Positions 8,317 through 17,017 of a stretch of 39,786 bases of DNA are shown piece after piece; position 1 is the first letter of the stretch, and each line of letters begins with the position of its first letter. The notes under the pieces are model-generated. The model was given only the letters and a program-made list of their open reading frames with translations. It was not told where the DNA came from and did not search any database. Position numbers and translations under genes: made by a program. The stretch is from an uncultured Pseudophaeobacter sp. (GTDB lineage Bacteria > Pseudomonadota > Alphaproteobacteria > Rhodobacterales > Rhodobacteraceae). The DNA lies in the NCBI GenBank assembly GCA_905479575.1, contig CAJQNB010000047.1, positions 1-39,786 of the forward strand. The letters are read 5' to 3'.

Positions 8317-9376
8317 ACGCAGAAGACTGATCGCCCCGGATGCCAGCGAGCTGCAAGAGCTGGAGGAGGGTTTCGCGACGAAACCTTCCGCCAATCCGTT
8401 TGAGACCAAATCCGCGGTGCCGCCGATTGCCCAGGTCGCAGCCGAGGCGGCCAGCCTCAACAGTATGGCCGGGGTCACTGACCGGGTGGCACTGGCGCGG
8501 GATCAGGGCGATGCCGCCCGCTGGCGCGAGGCTGAAAAGGATGGCCTGATTGTGCAGATCCTGGCCGTTGCGGACATCGACCAGGATTTCATCCGCCGTG
8601 ACCGTCTGGTCGAAGACGCCGAAGCCATGGCGGAGCTGCAGGCCTCGATCAAAGAAAACGGCTTGCGGGCGCCTATTGAGGTGGCCAAGACGGAAACCGG
8701 CTATGGGTTGATCTCTGGCTTTCGCCGACTGCAGGCCTATCGCGCGCTTGCAACAGGGGACGCGGGCTTTGCCCAGATCCCGGCATTTGTGCGCGAGGCC
8801 GACGCGGGGCAGGCGGCCTATGTTTCCATGGTGGAAGAAAACGAGGTGCGCGCCAACCTCAGCCATTATGAACGCGGGCGCATAGCGGTGCTGGCAAAGG
8901 GACAAGAGGTCTTCCCCAGCATCGAGGCTGCGGTGGACGCGCTGTTTGCGGCGGCCTCCAAGGCAAAACGATCCAAGGTGCGCAGCTTTGCCCTGGTGCA
9001 TGAGGCCCTGGGCGATCTGTTGCAGTTCCCAACCGGGCTGACCGAAAAGGCCGGGCTTGCCCTGGCTACCGCGCTGCGGGATGGGCGCCAAACCCAGTTG
9101 CGCGCGGCCCTGGCAGAGGCAGATGTCCAGGACGCCAAATCCGAATGGGCCCTGCTGCAGAAGACACTAAAGGACGCAAGCACAGCGCCGCGTGACAGGT
9201 CTCGCGGTGGACGGCCACAGGAAATCACCCGGCTGCCAAGCCGCGATCTGCCCAAAGGTGGCGCGCTGAGTGCCGAGGTGTCATCCGATGGGCTACGGAT
9301 CGAGCTGAAGGGTAGGGTGATTAATGCCGATACGGCAGAGCAGATCCTGAAACTGATCGCCCGTCAGATTGGCTAA
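8309..9376 (+). CDS. parB: Plasmid partition protein ParB
   Basis: A 355-residue centromere-binding protein. The ParB/Srx domain is recognisable: AMAELQASIKENGLRAPIEV (about residues 107-126), GYGLISGFRRLQAYRAL, and the arginine-type box MVEENEVRANLSHYERG (about 175-191). A helix-turn-helix region and a C-terminal dimerisation tail follow. I start it at the ATG at 8309, which overlaps the parA stop (ATGGCTAA) and has GGGAGA about 9 nt upstream. The frame is open a little further to 8285, inside parA. It should load on the parS-like palindromes and be moved by ParA. One such palindrome lies within the first 26 codons of this gene. Confidence 0.92.
   Translation: MAKRRRLIAPDASELQELEEGFATKPSANPFETKSAVPPIAQVAAEAASLNSMAGVTDRVALARDQGDAARWREAEKDGLIVQILAVADIDQDFIRRDRLVEDAEAMAELQASIKENGLRAPIEVAKTETGYGLISGFRRLQAYRALATGDAGFAQIPAFVREADAGQAAYVSMVEENEVRANLSHYERGRIAVLAKGQEVFPSIEAAVDALFAAASKAKRSKVRSFALVHEALGDLLQFPTGLTEKAGLALATALRDGRQTQLRAALAEADVQDAKSEWALLQKTLKDASTAPRDRSRGGRPQEITRLPSRDLPKGGALSAEVSSDGLRIELKGRVINADTAEQILKLIARQIG
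8369..8385. promoter_or_regulatory. parS-like palindrome, copy 3 (inside parB)
   Basis: GGTTTCGCGACGAAACC: the 7-bp arms GGTTTCG and CGAAACC are kept, with the middle three bases changed relative to the other two copies. It is in the parB coding region, about 60 bp from the start codon. Confidence 0.65.
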
Positions 9377-9406
9377 GGCCATCGGGCAGCTGCAAAACCG
9401 GGGCTG

Positions 9407-10420
9407 CTATTTCTGGTAGTAGTCCCGGAACCAGGCGACAAAGCGATCTATGCCGTCGCGAAAATTGGTCTGTGGCTGATAGCCTGTCAATTTTTTCAAC
9501 AGCGTTGCGTCGGCCCAGGTCGCTGGCACATCGCCGATCTGCATTTCCATGTAGTTGCGAATGGCCTTTTTCCCGAGGCTGGTTTCAATGGCGTCGATGA
9601 AATCCAGCAGGCGCACTTTTTCGGAATTGCCGATATTGACCACCCGGTAGGGCGCAACGGGGGAGAGGCTGTCGCCTTCCGCAATCTCTTCCTTGCTGGC
9701 GGGGCGCTGGGGCACCACATCGATCAGCAGGCGGATACCGCGCACCAGATCGTCGATATAGGTGAAATCGCGGTACATCTCACCGTGGTTGTAGATGTCG
9801 ATGGGGCGCTCTTCGAGGATGGCATCGGCAAATTTGTAAAAGGCCAGATCCGGCCGCCCCCAGGGGCCATAGACGGTAAAGAACCTAAACATTGTGGTGG
9901 GCAGATCCCAGAGATGCGCATAGGAATGGCCCATGCTCTCGTTTGCCTTTTTGCTGGCGGCATAGATGGTGAGCGGCGCGTCGGTGTGATCCAGCTCGGT
10001 AAAGGGCATCACATCGTTGCCGCCATAAACCGAGGAGGAGGAGGCCATCAGCAGATGGTCGACCTTCAAACGGCGAGCGGCCTCCATCACGTTGAAGGTG
10101 CCCATCACATTGGTTTCCAGATAAGATCTAGGATTTTCAAGGCTGTAGCGCACACCTGCCTGCCCAGCGAGGTGAATGATCACCTGAGGCGCAAATTCAT
10201 CCGCCATGGCGTCAAATGCTTCCGCATCTTCCAGCATTGCTTCGGTGATCGAAAAATTGGGGTGCTGCAACAACATGGCATGGCGGCGCTGTTTCAGGGT
10301 GACATCGTAGTATTCGGTCATGCCGTCAAAGCCATGCACGCGAAAGCCTTCGTCCAGCAGCAGTTTGGCAAGGTGAAAACCGATGAAGCCGGCAGTGCCG
10401 GTAACAAGAACGCGTTTCAT
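9407..10420 (-). CDS. lpsL: UDP-glucuronate 4-epimerase (NAD-dependent epimerase/dehydratase)
   Basis: A 337-residue extended SDR that probably interconverts UDP-glucuronate and UDP-galacturonate. It has the N-terminal NAD motif GTAGFIG (residues 8-14), a SSSSVYGGN segment, the catalytic Tyr153 and Lys157 in YAASKKANE, and the family stretch RFFTVYGPWGRPDLA. The length and these motifs fit LpsL/CapI-type UDP-GlcA 4-epimerases rather than GalE. It would use the product of the Ugd encoded at 285-1451, although the replication module lies between them. It converges with parB, 30 bp away. A UDP-glucose epimerase role is less likely but not excluded. Confidence 0.85.
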   Translation of the reverse strand: MKRVLVTGTAGFIGFHLAKLLLDEGFRVHGFDGMTEYYDVTLKQRRHAMLLQHPNFSITEAMLEDAEAFDAMADEFAPQVIIHLAGQAGVRYSLENPRSYLETNVMGTFNVMEAARRLKVDHLLMASSSSVYGGNDVMPFTELDHTDAPLTIYAASKKANESMGHSYAHLWDLPTTMFRFFTVYGPWGRPDLAFYKFADAILEERPIDIYNHGEMYRDFTYIDDLVRGIRLLIDVVPQRPASKEEIAEGDSLSPVAPYRVVNIGNSEKVRLLDFIDAIETSLGKKAIRNYMEMQIGDVPATWADATLLKKLTGYQPQTNFRDGIDRFVAWFRDYYQK

Positions 10421-10493
10421 GTGATGTCTTTAAGTCCTGCGTTCGGGTCGCCAAAGGGGCTACCCTGGTGATGATGGCGTTGCTATACCACGG

Positions 10494-10527
10494 CGAACCG
10501 CCCTGCGCGAGGGGGCAGGGCGGTTCG
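10494..10527 (-). terminator. Strong hairpin downstream of the MltB gene
   Basis: A perfect 13-bp stem (CGAACCGCCCTGC / GCAGGGCGGTTCG) with an 8-base loop, 7 bp beyond the end of the leftward mltB gene. There is no T-run, so it may act as a terminator helper or an mRNA 3'-end protector. Confidence 0.6.
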
Positions 10528-10533
10528 ATCACA

Positions 10534-11775
10534 CTAGTTTGAAGCCAATGATTTTATTGAACTATCCGGAAAACACAGGGGCGCTTTACCGGTGCTTTCC
10601 TGCCAGCGACCAATTGAGCGGCGGGTTTTGAAGCCAACCAATCCATCGGCGCCCCCCACATCATGGCCCAGGGCCTCCAGCCCGCGCTGCATCGCGGCAA
10701 CATCAGATCGGTAGAGCTTGTCGATACCCTGCCAGCGGGCAGTGAAATCGCCAACCCCGTATTGGATACGGTCGCCAACATGGCCGACAAACAGCGCATA
10801 GAGATCGCTTTTGTTGTAGTCCTTCAGCACGTAGAAATTTGGCGTGACGATAAAGGCAGGTCCATAGCGCCCGGCGGGCATCATCAAAAATCCCTGGCCT
10901 GCACGTTCCGCCGCCGGGAAGGGGCGGCCAGATATCCGGGTGATGCCCAAGGCTTCCCAGTCGGCAATGCTGCGGCCCTGATCCGGGCCTTCCAGACTAC
11001 AGGAGAGCCCAGGCGGGACCTTTACCTCAAAGCCCCAGTCGCGCCCTTTTTGCCAGCCATGCTCCGCCAGGAAATGCCCAATGGACATCAGCGTGTCGGC
11101 CTCGGAACCCCAAATATCGGCGTGGGTGTCGCCATTGCCGTCGCGGGCATATTTCAGGAAGCTGCTTGGCATAAACTGGGGCTGCCCCAGGGCGCCGGCC
11201 CAGCTGCTTTTCATGCTTGCGGCGTTGACGTGGCCAGCCTGGGCGATTTGCAGCGCCGCGATGAGCTCCGCGCTGAAATAGTCTGCGCGGGTGCTCATAA
11301 AGGCCTTGGTGCCCAGAACTCGGAACACATTATGGGGGATTTTTGCGCGTCCGTGGGCGCTTTCGCGGCCCCAGATGGCAATTAGGATCCGCCCCGGCAC
11401 CCCGGTTTCAGCCTCGACTTGGGCAAGGGTTTTGGCATGGGCCTGCAGCATTTTGCGACCCATGGAGGTTGCTCCTGCCAGCCCGCCCGGGCTGAAATAT
11501 TTGGCGGGGACGCCAAATTCGGCCTGACGTTGCTGTTTTGGCACCTGGGGTGTGCTGCCGGGGGGCACCAGATCCGGCAGATCCCAGTTTAGCGTCACCC
11601 CGGAAAACGCGGCTTTAAAGGTCTTGCGGCCGACGCCTGCCGCCTTGGCCTCTGGCCAGATCTCTTGCTGTAGCCAGTCCTGAAACTGACGCTCCACCTT
11701 GGCGCGGTTTAGGGCCGCGGCGGGCAGGGGCAGCAGCCAAAGCACGGCGAGCAAAACAAGAAAACGACTGAACAT
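10534..11775 (-). CDS. Lytic murein transglycosylase, MltB family
   Basis: A 413-residue periplasmic enzyme that cleaves the MurNAc-GlcNAc bond of peptidoglycan to form 1,6-anhydroMurNAc. The start at 11775 gives a clean Sec signal peptide (MFSRFLVLLAVLWLLPLPAAA) and has GGAG about 9 nt upstream. The frame is open to 11844 without such features. The SLT_2/MltB domain includes the catalytic Glu in AIWGRESAHGR and the SWAGALGQPQFMPSSFLKYA motif. A C-terminal peptidoglycan-binding repeat (MQRGLEALGHDVGGADGLVGFKTRRSIGRWQ) follows. There is no lipobox, so it is probably soluble or loosely held. It lies 95 bp downstream of the histidine kinase in the same direction and could be its operon partner. 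Confidence 0.9.
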   Translation of the reverse strand: MFSRFLVLLAVLWLLPLPAAALNRAKVERQFQDWLQQEIWPEAKAAGVGRKTFKAAFSGVTLNWDLPDLVPPGSTPQVPKQQRQAEFGVPAKYFSPGGLAGATSMGRKMLQAHAKTLAQVEAETGVPGRILIAIWGRESAHGRAKIPHNVFRVLGTKAFMSTRADYFSAELIAALQIAQAGHVNAASMKSSWAGALGQPQFMPSSFLKYARDGNGDTHADIWGSEADTLMSIGHFLAEHGWQKGRDWGFEVKVPPGLSCSLEGPDQGRSIADWEALGITRISGRPFPAAERAGQGFLMMPAGRYGPAFIVTPNFYVLKDYNKSDLYALFVGHVGDRIQYGVGDFTARWQGIDKLYRSDVAAMQRGLEALGHDVGGADGLVGFKTRRSIGRWQESTGKAPLCFPDSSIKSLASN

Positions 11776-11870
11776 GATGTAGGCTCCGGCGTGCAAAAGA
11801 GGGTGTGCACCTGCCAGCCTAGCGGGGTTTGGCAAAAATGCCACCCAAGCCTGGGCGGGTTTCAGCGCAG

Positions 11871-12872
11871 TTAGGGCACCGCAAACGTAATAACAAAGCA
11901 GGCACCGCTGTCGCTGGGATGCAGGGATATATCGCCGCCATGGACGCTTAGCATATTGCGCAGGATTGTCAGCCCCATGCCGGTGCCGCCTTGGACGCGT
12001 TTGGTGGTGAAAAACGGATCAAAAACCTGTGCAGCATTGCCGGGAGAGATGCCTTTGCCATCGTCGGTAATCCTGAGCTCCACACCGGTAGACAGTAGCT
12101 GAGCCGCAATGACAGCCCCTTGCGCCCCCTGTTCGCGGGCGTTGTTCAGCAGATGGGTGAGGATGATCTGTAATCCGCTTGCTCTGATGGGTAGCGCCAG
12201 ATCGTGGCCCGCAAGCGCCAGTTGCAGATCGGCAAATTCGGCCTGAAGCCAGGTATTAACCGTGCTGAGGCTGCTGCTGCCCTGGTGGTTTATTTCACGG
12301 GCGCGGGCAACCTCGCGCAGGGCGGTGAGCTGGTCTTCGATCTGGCGCGCGGCTCCGTCGATCTGGGTCAGCAGCTTTTGGTCTTCGCAGGGCAGGGCGG
12401 CGCCATCCTCGATCAGCTCTGTCGCGGCACGAATGGCGGAAACCGGGGTTTTGATCTCATGGCTGACGTGGTCGGTAAAGCTGCGGATGGTCATTTCCCG
12501 GTTGCGCAGGTGATCGGCCATATCAATCACGTTTTGGGCCATCTCATGCAGCTCGGCAGTGCCGGAATGATATGGTGGATCAATGGGTTGTCCCTGTTTG
12601 CTGCGCACTTCGGCGGTATAGGCGTTTAGGGCGCGAATGGGGGAAAGCAGCAGCCGCACCAGCAGCCAGCCGAGAAAGGCAGTCGCGAGGAGAATCAGGG
12701 TACCCAGCAGCGCCGCCGCATTGCGAAAGCCAATTTCCGGCCCCAGATAGCGCAGCGCCACCAAACCGATCAGCGACAGAACCAGCGTGCCTGCTAGCCC
12801 ACCGCCCAGCACCAGCGCCAGCGAGGGGCGCCACTTTTTCACCAGTTTCCCAGGCGTCAAATTATCGGGCAT
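11871..12872 (-). CDS. Sensor histidine kinase with minimal periplasmic loop
   Basis: A 333-residue inner-membrane histidine kinase. Two membrane helices (about residues 17-40 and 52-76) are joined by only about 11 residues, so there is almost no periplasmic sensor. This is the layout of intramembrane-sensing kinases, which often report envelope stress. A HAMP-like segment follows, then the H-box FTDHVSHEIKTP with His138, the N-box HLLNNAREQGA, the G1 box DDGKGIS, the F box DPFFTTK and the G2 box GGTGMGL. Its ATG overlaps the response regulator stop (TGATG), so the two are translationally coupled. CreC is the nearest architecture I know, but CreC has a real periplasmic domain. Confidence 0.9.
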   Translation of the reverse strand: MPDNLTPGKLVKKWRPSLALVLGGGLAGTLVLSLIGLVALRYLGPEIGFRNAAALLGTLILLATAFLGWLLVRLLLSPIRALNAYTAEVRSKQGQPIDPPYHSGTAELHEMAQNVIDMADHLRNREMTIRSFTDHVSHEIKTPVSAIRAATELIEDGAALPCEDQKLLTQIDGAARQIEDQLTALREVARAREINHQGSSSLSTVNTWLQAEFADLQLALAGHDLALPIRASGLQIILTHLLNNAREQGAQGAVIAAQLLSTGVELRITDDGKGISPGNAAQVFDPFFTTKRVQGGTGMGLTILRNMLSVHGGDISLHPSDSGACFVITFAVP

Positions 12873-13546
12873 CAGCGCAGTGCCCTGAGCCGGATGCCAA
12901 CGGCATGCACGGTCTCGATCAGATCAGTGCCCCCGGCCTGTTCCAGTTTGGCGCGCAGGTTGCGCAGATGGCTGTCCAGGGTGCGATCCGAGACCTGACT
13001 GCCAGCCCCCCAGATCTGGGTGATCAGCTCGGCGCGGCTGCGAATGCGGCTGGCGTCTTGCAGCAGCAACAGCAAAATGCCCTGTTCGCGGGCGGTCAGT
13101 GATATGTCTTGCCCGGCGATCTGGCAGCGGTGCGCCTGTGGATCAAGGCAAAGATCCCCGTGGGTTAAAACTGTCGGAGCCTGGGTTTTCTGACTGCGTT
13201 TCAGGATAGTGCGGATACGGGCCACCAGTTCGCGCGGGCTAAAGGGTTTGGTGACATAATCATCGGCGCCCAGTTCCAGCCCCAGAATGCAGTCGACCTC
13301 GTCGTCGCGGGCGGTGAGAAACAGGATCGGGATCTCGGATCGTTGCCGAATGCGGCGGCAGACCTCAAACCCGTCCAGCTCTGGCAGGCCAATGTCCAGC
13401 ACGATGAAATCCGGCAGCTCGCGGCTGGCATGCAGCAGCGCCTCTTGCCCATCAGCAGCGGTCACCACCTGCCAGCCCGCGCGCTCCAGCGCGATGCGCA
13501 CCAGATCGCGCAGGCGGGGGTCGTCATCGACCAGTAGAATCTTCAT
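12872..13546 (-). CDS. OmpR-family response regulator
   Basis: A 224-residue response regulator with a receiver domain and an OmpR/PhoB winged helix. The acidic pair Asp8-Asp9, phospho-acceptor Asp51 (VLDIGLPELDG), Thr78 and Lys100 (DDYVTKPFSPRELVAR) are all present. The DNA-binding half shows LTAREQGILLLL and the recognition region RTLDSHLRNLRAKLE. I start it at the ATG at 13546 (MKILLVDDD). This start lies inside the 3' end of the upstream DUF4173 gene (23-nt overlap), and the stop overlaps the kinase start. Its targets are unknown. The flanking transglycosylase genes are the obvious candidates. Confidence 0.92.
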   Translation of the reverse strand: MKILLVDDDPRLRDLVRIALERAGWQVVTAADGQEALLHASRELPDFIVLDIGLPELDGFEVCRRIRQRSEIPILFLTARDDEVDCILGLELGADDYVTKPFSPRELVARIRTILKRSQKTQAPTVLTHGDLCLDPQAHRCQIAGQDISLTAREQGILLLLLQDASRIRSRAELITQIWGAGSQVSDRTLDSHLRNLRAKLEQAGGTDLIETVHAVGIRLRALR

Positions 13547-15134
13547 CGGGTTTTGCCTTACCTGCGCTTGCGCCGTCAAAATCTAGCCCAGCATAAGAAC
13601 TTATCCGCCAGGAGCGAAAGCCCCATTCGCGCCAATTGTCACCCTCAGAAGGCTGCTGCCAGCAGCTGTGGTAGCCGGATGGGATGCGCAAGGTTGGATC
13701 CGCTTGCAGTGCGGCGTGGATGCCACTGGTTGCAGTCGGTCCAAGAGTACAGAGGTAATACAAATCCAGCATTTTTGTTGATTTCATAGTCAGGTTCTGG
13801 GCGGCAATCAGGCTGGCAAAGTTGATAAAGGCACAGATGTACAGTGTCATCAGCCCCAGCCCGGTACAGCGCAGCAAAAGCCAGCGGTTGGAGCGCGCCT
13901 TGAGGATCTGCCAAGCGGTCAGCAGCAGTCCCACCACCACCAAGCCAATCCAGATCATCGCATAAAGCCGCAGATAGGTGAGACCAAAGCTCGCCATATA
14001 GAGGTCCAGTCGCAAGACCGAGCTCAGGCCGAGCAGGGCGTTCTGGCCAAGCCAGAGCATCATCAGCGGTTTCAGGCTGGCATGGCTTCCCAGATAGGGC
14101 CGCGCCGCGAGGGCAAACCCCCCGGCCAGCATGGCTGTGATCAACAGCGGATAGGCGCCGCGATGGGCATATGTCGCCAGCGTCATGCCCTCTGGCAGCT
14201 CCGCTCCACCAATGAGAATGGAGAGATCCATCAGGCTTTGCACCCCGAGGATTAGATTAAACACCACTAGGGCGCGCAGCACTGATCCGGCATTGAGCCC
14301 AAAGCTCACTCCCCGGCGGCGGGCGGGCGTATCGGCTTTTGCTTTAGGCGCTTCGCCTTGTGGTGTGGGCACGAGAAAGGGCCAGGTCATCAGCGCCGTG
14401 CCGCTCCAGAACAACACCCGGAGCAGCAGCGGTATGATATCCAGATCAAAACTCAAAAGGTCCACCAGCCCCTGTTCCAGCAGCGGATTGGCCTGCAGCA
14501 GCAGGGCGACCAGCACCAGGGCGCCGCCCAGCGGAAAGCTCCAGTTCCGCAAATGTTTTGACAGGGAGGAGGCGGCCTTTTTGTCGTTGTTGTCTTGGCT
14601 GGTCTTTGGTTTGGCCACTGGGGCGTTCTGGTGCAGGCTGTGCACCAGCGCGCGCAGACCGGCTAAGGGCAGGGCGCGCGCTAGGTGCAGCGCGGCCGCT
14701 GGTATTGCCGCCAGGCGGGCCTTGGATGGCTGATGTATCCAGGCGACGGCGGTGATCAGGCCAAACAGCTGAAACCCCAGGGATAGAGCCTGATAATGCT
14801 CGATCACCGGCAGGCTGGTGAGCAGCAAAAACAGCAGCGCTGGTTTGCTGTGGGCCTTGTCGGGGGTGTTTACCAGCAAGGCGGCGCCAAACAGCGCCCA
14901 GCTGAACAGGGCGATAGACAGCCCCGGCGCATAGCCCCAGAACAGCCAATCCGCCAGCGCCACCAGAACCACCAGCGCCAGCATCGCGCTGCCGCCCTTG
15001 CGGCCCAGATCTGTCCAGTTGCGCGGCGGCTTTGGGGCGACGGGATCCGGCTGTTCTGCGCTATCGCAGCTCAACCACCAGCCATCTTGTTGCAAAGACG
15101 CGGGCACCCCGCGCACGATGTATTCACCTGTCAT
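13524..15134 (-). CDS. Polytopic membrane protein, DUF4173 family
   Basis: A 536-residue protein with about ten or more predicted membrane helices in two blocks, separated by a charged linker (about residues 185-215, rich in Lys, Asp and Asn). The stretch ATYAHRGAYPLLITAMLAGGFAL is characteristic of DUF4173 proteins as I know them. Their biochemical role is unknown. The C-terminal 90 residues are soluble and include a Trp-rich segment (WREWGFRSWRISSYAG). I use the ATG at 15134, with AGAGGG about 10 nt upstream. It overlaps the response regulator by 23 nt, so it is the first gene of a coupled DUF4173-RR-HK set and may be the signal-sensing partner of the short-looped kinase (inference). Confidence 0.8.
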   Translation of the reverse strand: MTGEYIVRGVPASLQQDGWWLSCDSAEQPDPVAPKPPRNWTDLGRKGGSAMLALVVLVALADWLFWGYAPGLSIALFSWALFGAALLVNTPDKAHSKPALLFLLLTSLPVIEHYQALSLGFQLFGLITAVAWIHQPSKARLAAIPAAALHLARALPLAGLRALVHSLHQNAPVAKPKTSQDNNDKKAASSLSKHLRNWSFPLGGALVLVALLLQANPLLEQGLVDLLSFDLDIIPLLLRVLFWSGTALMTWPFLVPTPQGEAPKAKADTPARRRGVSFGLNAGSVLRALVVFNLILGVQSLMDLSILIGGAELPEGMTLATYAHRGAYPLLITAMLAGGFALAARPYLGSHASLKPLMMLWLGQNALLGLSSVLRLDLYMASFGLTYLRLYAMIWIGLVVVGLLLTAWQILKARSNRWLLLRCTGLGLMTLYICAFINFASLIAAQNLTMKSTKMLDLYYLCTLGPTATSGIHAALQADPTLRIPSGYHSCWQQPSEGDNWREWGFRSWRISSYAGLDFDGASAGKAKPDEDSTGR

Positions 15135-15344
15135 CTTCTGTTCCCTCTGTCTCATTTTATCGTTGAAAGGACAGGGCAAGGGATGCCACAGGCGCCGCGC
15201 AGCGCTTGCGCAAGAGATGTGCAGGATCTGTGCAGATTAGTAACCCGACTTCGGCGGGGAGGCGCCCAGCGGTGGCGGCTGTGCCTGCGCCAGGATTGCA
15301 AGCGGGATGAGATGCGCTAGGGTAAAAGAAAACAGCGAGCAGTG

Positions 15345-16532
15345 ATGATGAGTTTTTCCAAGACGACAACCACCCAAATTTCCCGACGGAGTTTTGGCTT
15401 TGGCTGTGCCGCCTTTGGGCTGGTGGCCTGCGGCAATGTTACCTCGGCGGATCAGCGTGGCGTGCAGGGCAGCACGCCGCTGGCAAAACCTGGATTGCCC
15501 GCCGACCTGCGGCCTACTCCCAATGTCGGCTATGACGCCTGGGTGGATGGGTTTTACAGCCGCGCCCAGGCCCAGGGCATATCCGAGGCAACCCTGCGAG
15601 CCGGGTTTCGCAATGCCGGCTATCTGCCAGGGGTGGTGAAACGCGATCGCAACCAGACCGAATTCAAACGCACCCTCGAGGATTACCTATCGATCGCCGT
15701 CTCAGACGAGCGGGTCAGCAAGGGCCGCGCCGCCTATCAGCGGCATCGCAAAACCCTGCTGGCGTTGGAGGCCAAATACGGCGTTGACGCATCCATCATT
15801 GCGGCGATCTGGGGGCTTGAGAGCTTTTACGGTGAACGGCGCGGTGATGTGCCGGTGGTTTCGGCCACCTCGACACTGGCCTATGACGGACGCCGTGGTG
15901 CATTTTTTGAAAAGCAGCTGATCGCGGCGCTGAAAATCCTGCAAAACGGCGATATCACTGCCAACAGGATGACCGGTAGCTGGGCCGGGGCCATGGGTCA
16001 TACCCAGTTCATTCCCACGTCGTACCAGGCCTTTGCGGTGGATTTCACCGGGGACGGGCGGCGTGACATCTGGTCTGAGGACCCAACAGATGCGCTGGCG
16101 TCGACCGCGGCCTATCTGCAACGCAATGGCTGGACACGCGGCACGCGTTGGGGGCGTGAAGTCACCGGCGCGGCAGCTGCTGGCGCCTTGCAGCCACAGC
16201 CGGGCGGGCCAAGCTTTGCGGTGACGGGCAATTTCAAGGCGATCAAACGCTACAATAACTCGGATGCCTATGCCATTGGCGTCGGCCATCTGGCAGACCG
16301 CATCGCCGGGGGGGCGCCTTTGCGCGGTACATTCCCACCGGATGCCAATGGGCTGACCAAGGATGACCGGGTTGCGTTGCAAAAACGTCTGACTGCCAAG
16401 GGCTTTGACACCGATGGGGCAGACGGAATTTTGGGCCCCAAAAGCCAGGCCGCGATCAGCGCTTATCAGTCCAGCATTGGCCTGCCCGCCACCGGCACCC
16501 CGTCACAGGAATTGCTGCGCGGGCTGAAATAA
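15345..16532 (+). CDS. Lytic murein transglycosylase, MltB family, predicted Tat lipoprotein
   Basis: A 395-residue peptidoglycan lytic transglycosylase, paralogous to the one at 10534-11775. The N-terminus contains a twin-arginine motif (SRRSFGFG) followed by a hydrophobic stretch ending in a lipobox (LVAC, then GN). This predicts export by Tat and lipidation of the Cys. The catalytic Glu sits in AIWGLESFYGE, followed by SWAGAMGHTQFIPTSYQAFA. The C-terminus carries a peptidoglycan-binding repeat (LQKRLTAKGFDTDGADGILGPKSQAAISAYQ). The start region reads GTG ATG ATG and I take the first ATG. The Shine-Dalgarno is weak. It diverges from the DUF4173-RR-HK genes across about 210 bp. Confidence 0.9.
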   Translation: MMSFSKTTTTQISRRSFGFGCAAFGLVACGNVTSADQRGVQGSTPLAKPGLPADLRPTPNVGYDAWVDGFYSRAQAQGISEATLRAGFRNAGYLPGVVKRDRNQTEFKRTLEDYLSIAVSDERVSKGRAAYQRHRKTLLALEAKYGVDASIIAAIWGLESFYGERRGDVPVVSATSTLAYDGRRGAFFEKQLIAALKILQNGDITANRMTGSWAGAMGHTQFIPTSYQAFAVDFTGDGRRDIWSEDPTDALASTAAYLQRNGWTRGTRWGREVTGAAAAGALQPQPGGPSFAVTGNFKAIKRYNNSDAYAIGVGHLADRIAGGAPLRGTFPPDANGLTKDDRVALQKRLTAKGFDTDGADGILGPKSQAAISAYQSSIGLPATGTPSQELLRGLK

Positions 16533-17017
16533 CGCCTTTCTAGACCGGATGTCGTGGGACAGGGGCTGATACTTGGTCTGTTTGCCAGCATCCAGGGCGC
16601 CGGTTTGCGGCGCCTGATGCATGTCCCGTGGTCAGGCCCGTGGTCAGGCCGGTGGACGTCGCGCAACTGTGCTGCCGCGCGCAGAGCAAAGGTTCAGGGG
16701 GCCAAACAGTACGATTCCCGGCGATTCTTGCTCTGGCTCCCTGATGTGCATCTGGGTTGCAGGGGAGCTTTGCGGCTCACCTTACGTTAGGGCAAGGTGT
16801 CGCACCGCTTTTTAAGCCATGGCGGTCAAGAGCTTAGGGATTGCGGCACAGTTTCACTATGGTGATTTGAATTCCACATATTGAAATTGCAGTGGCACAG
16901 GTTTATACCCAACATCACTGTGCGACCCCGCACCCTCCAGGCCGCTGCGAGTCGTCCTTGGGTGTCCAGGGGGCAGGGGGGCTCAGTTCCAGGAGGATTC
17001 ATAGGGAGGGGACCTGC
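16533..17017. other. Intergenic region upstream of the acyl-CoA ligase gene
   Basis: About 485 bp without a convincing gene. It holds a GGCGCCG-N5-CGGCGCC hairpin (16594-16612) with no T-run, after the mltB gene. A 12-bp tandem duplication of CCCGTGGTCAGG lies at about 16625-16648. Near 16869-16888 there is a GAATTCC/GAAATT site resembling those upstream of dctP and iclR. Frames that extend the ligase gene upstream to 16892 lack a family match. Confidence 0.5.
16869..16888. promoter_or_regulatory. Candidate IclR operator upstream of the CoA ligase gene
   Basis: AATTC-N8-GAAATT, related to the AATTC-N9-GAAT sites at 18550-18567 and 21766-21784. Aligned with the reverse strand of the iclR site, it shares GAATTCC, then a TAT-containing middle, then GAAxTT. 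It is about 130 bp upstream of the ligase start. Confidence 0.4.

Noticed and set aside
12872..13546. Naming the two-component pair creB/creC
   Set aside because: The kinase lacks the periplasmic domain of CreC, and nothing in the sequence ties the pair to the Cre regulon.
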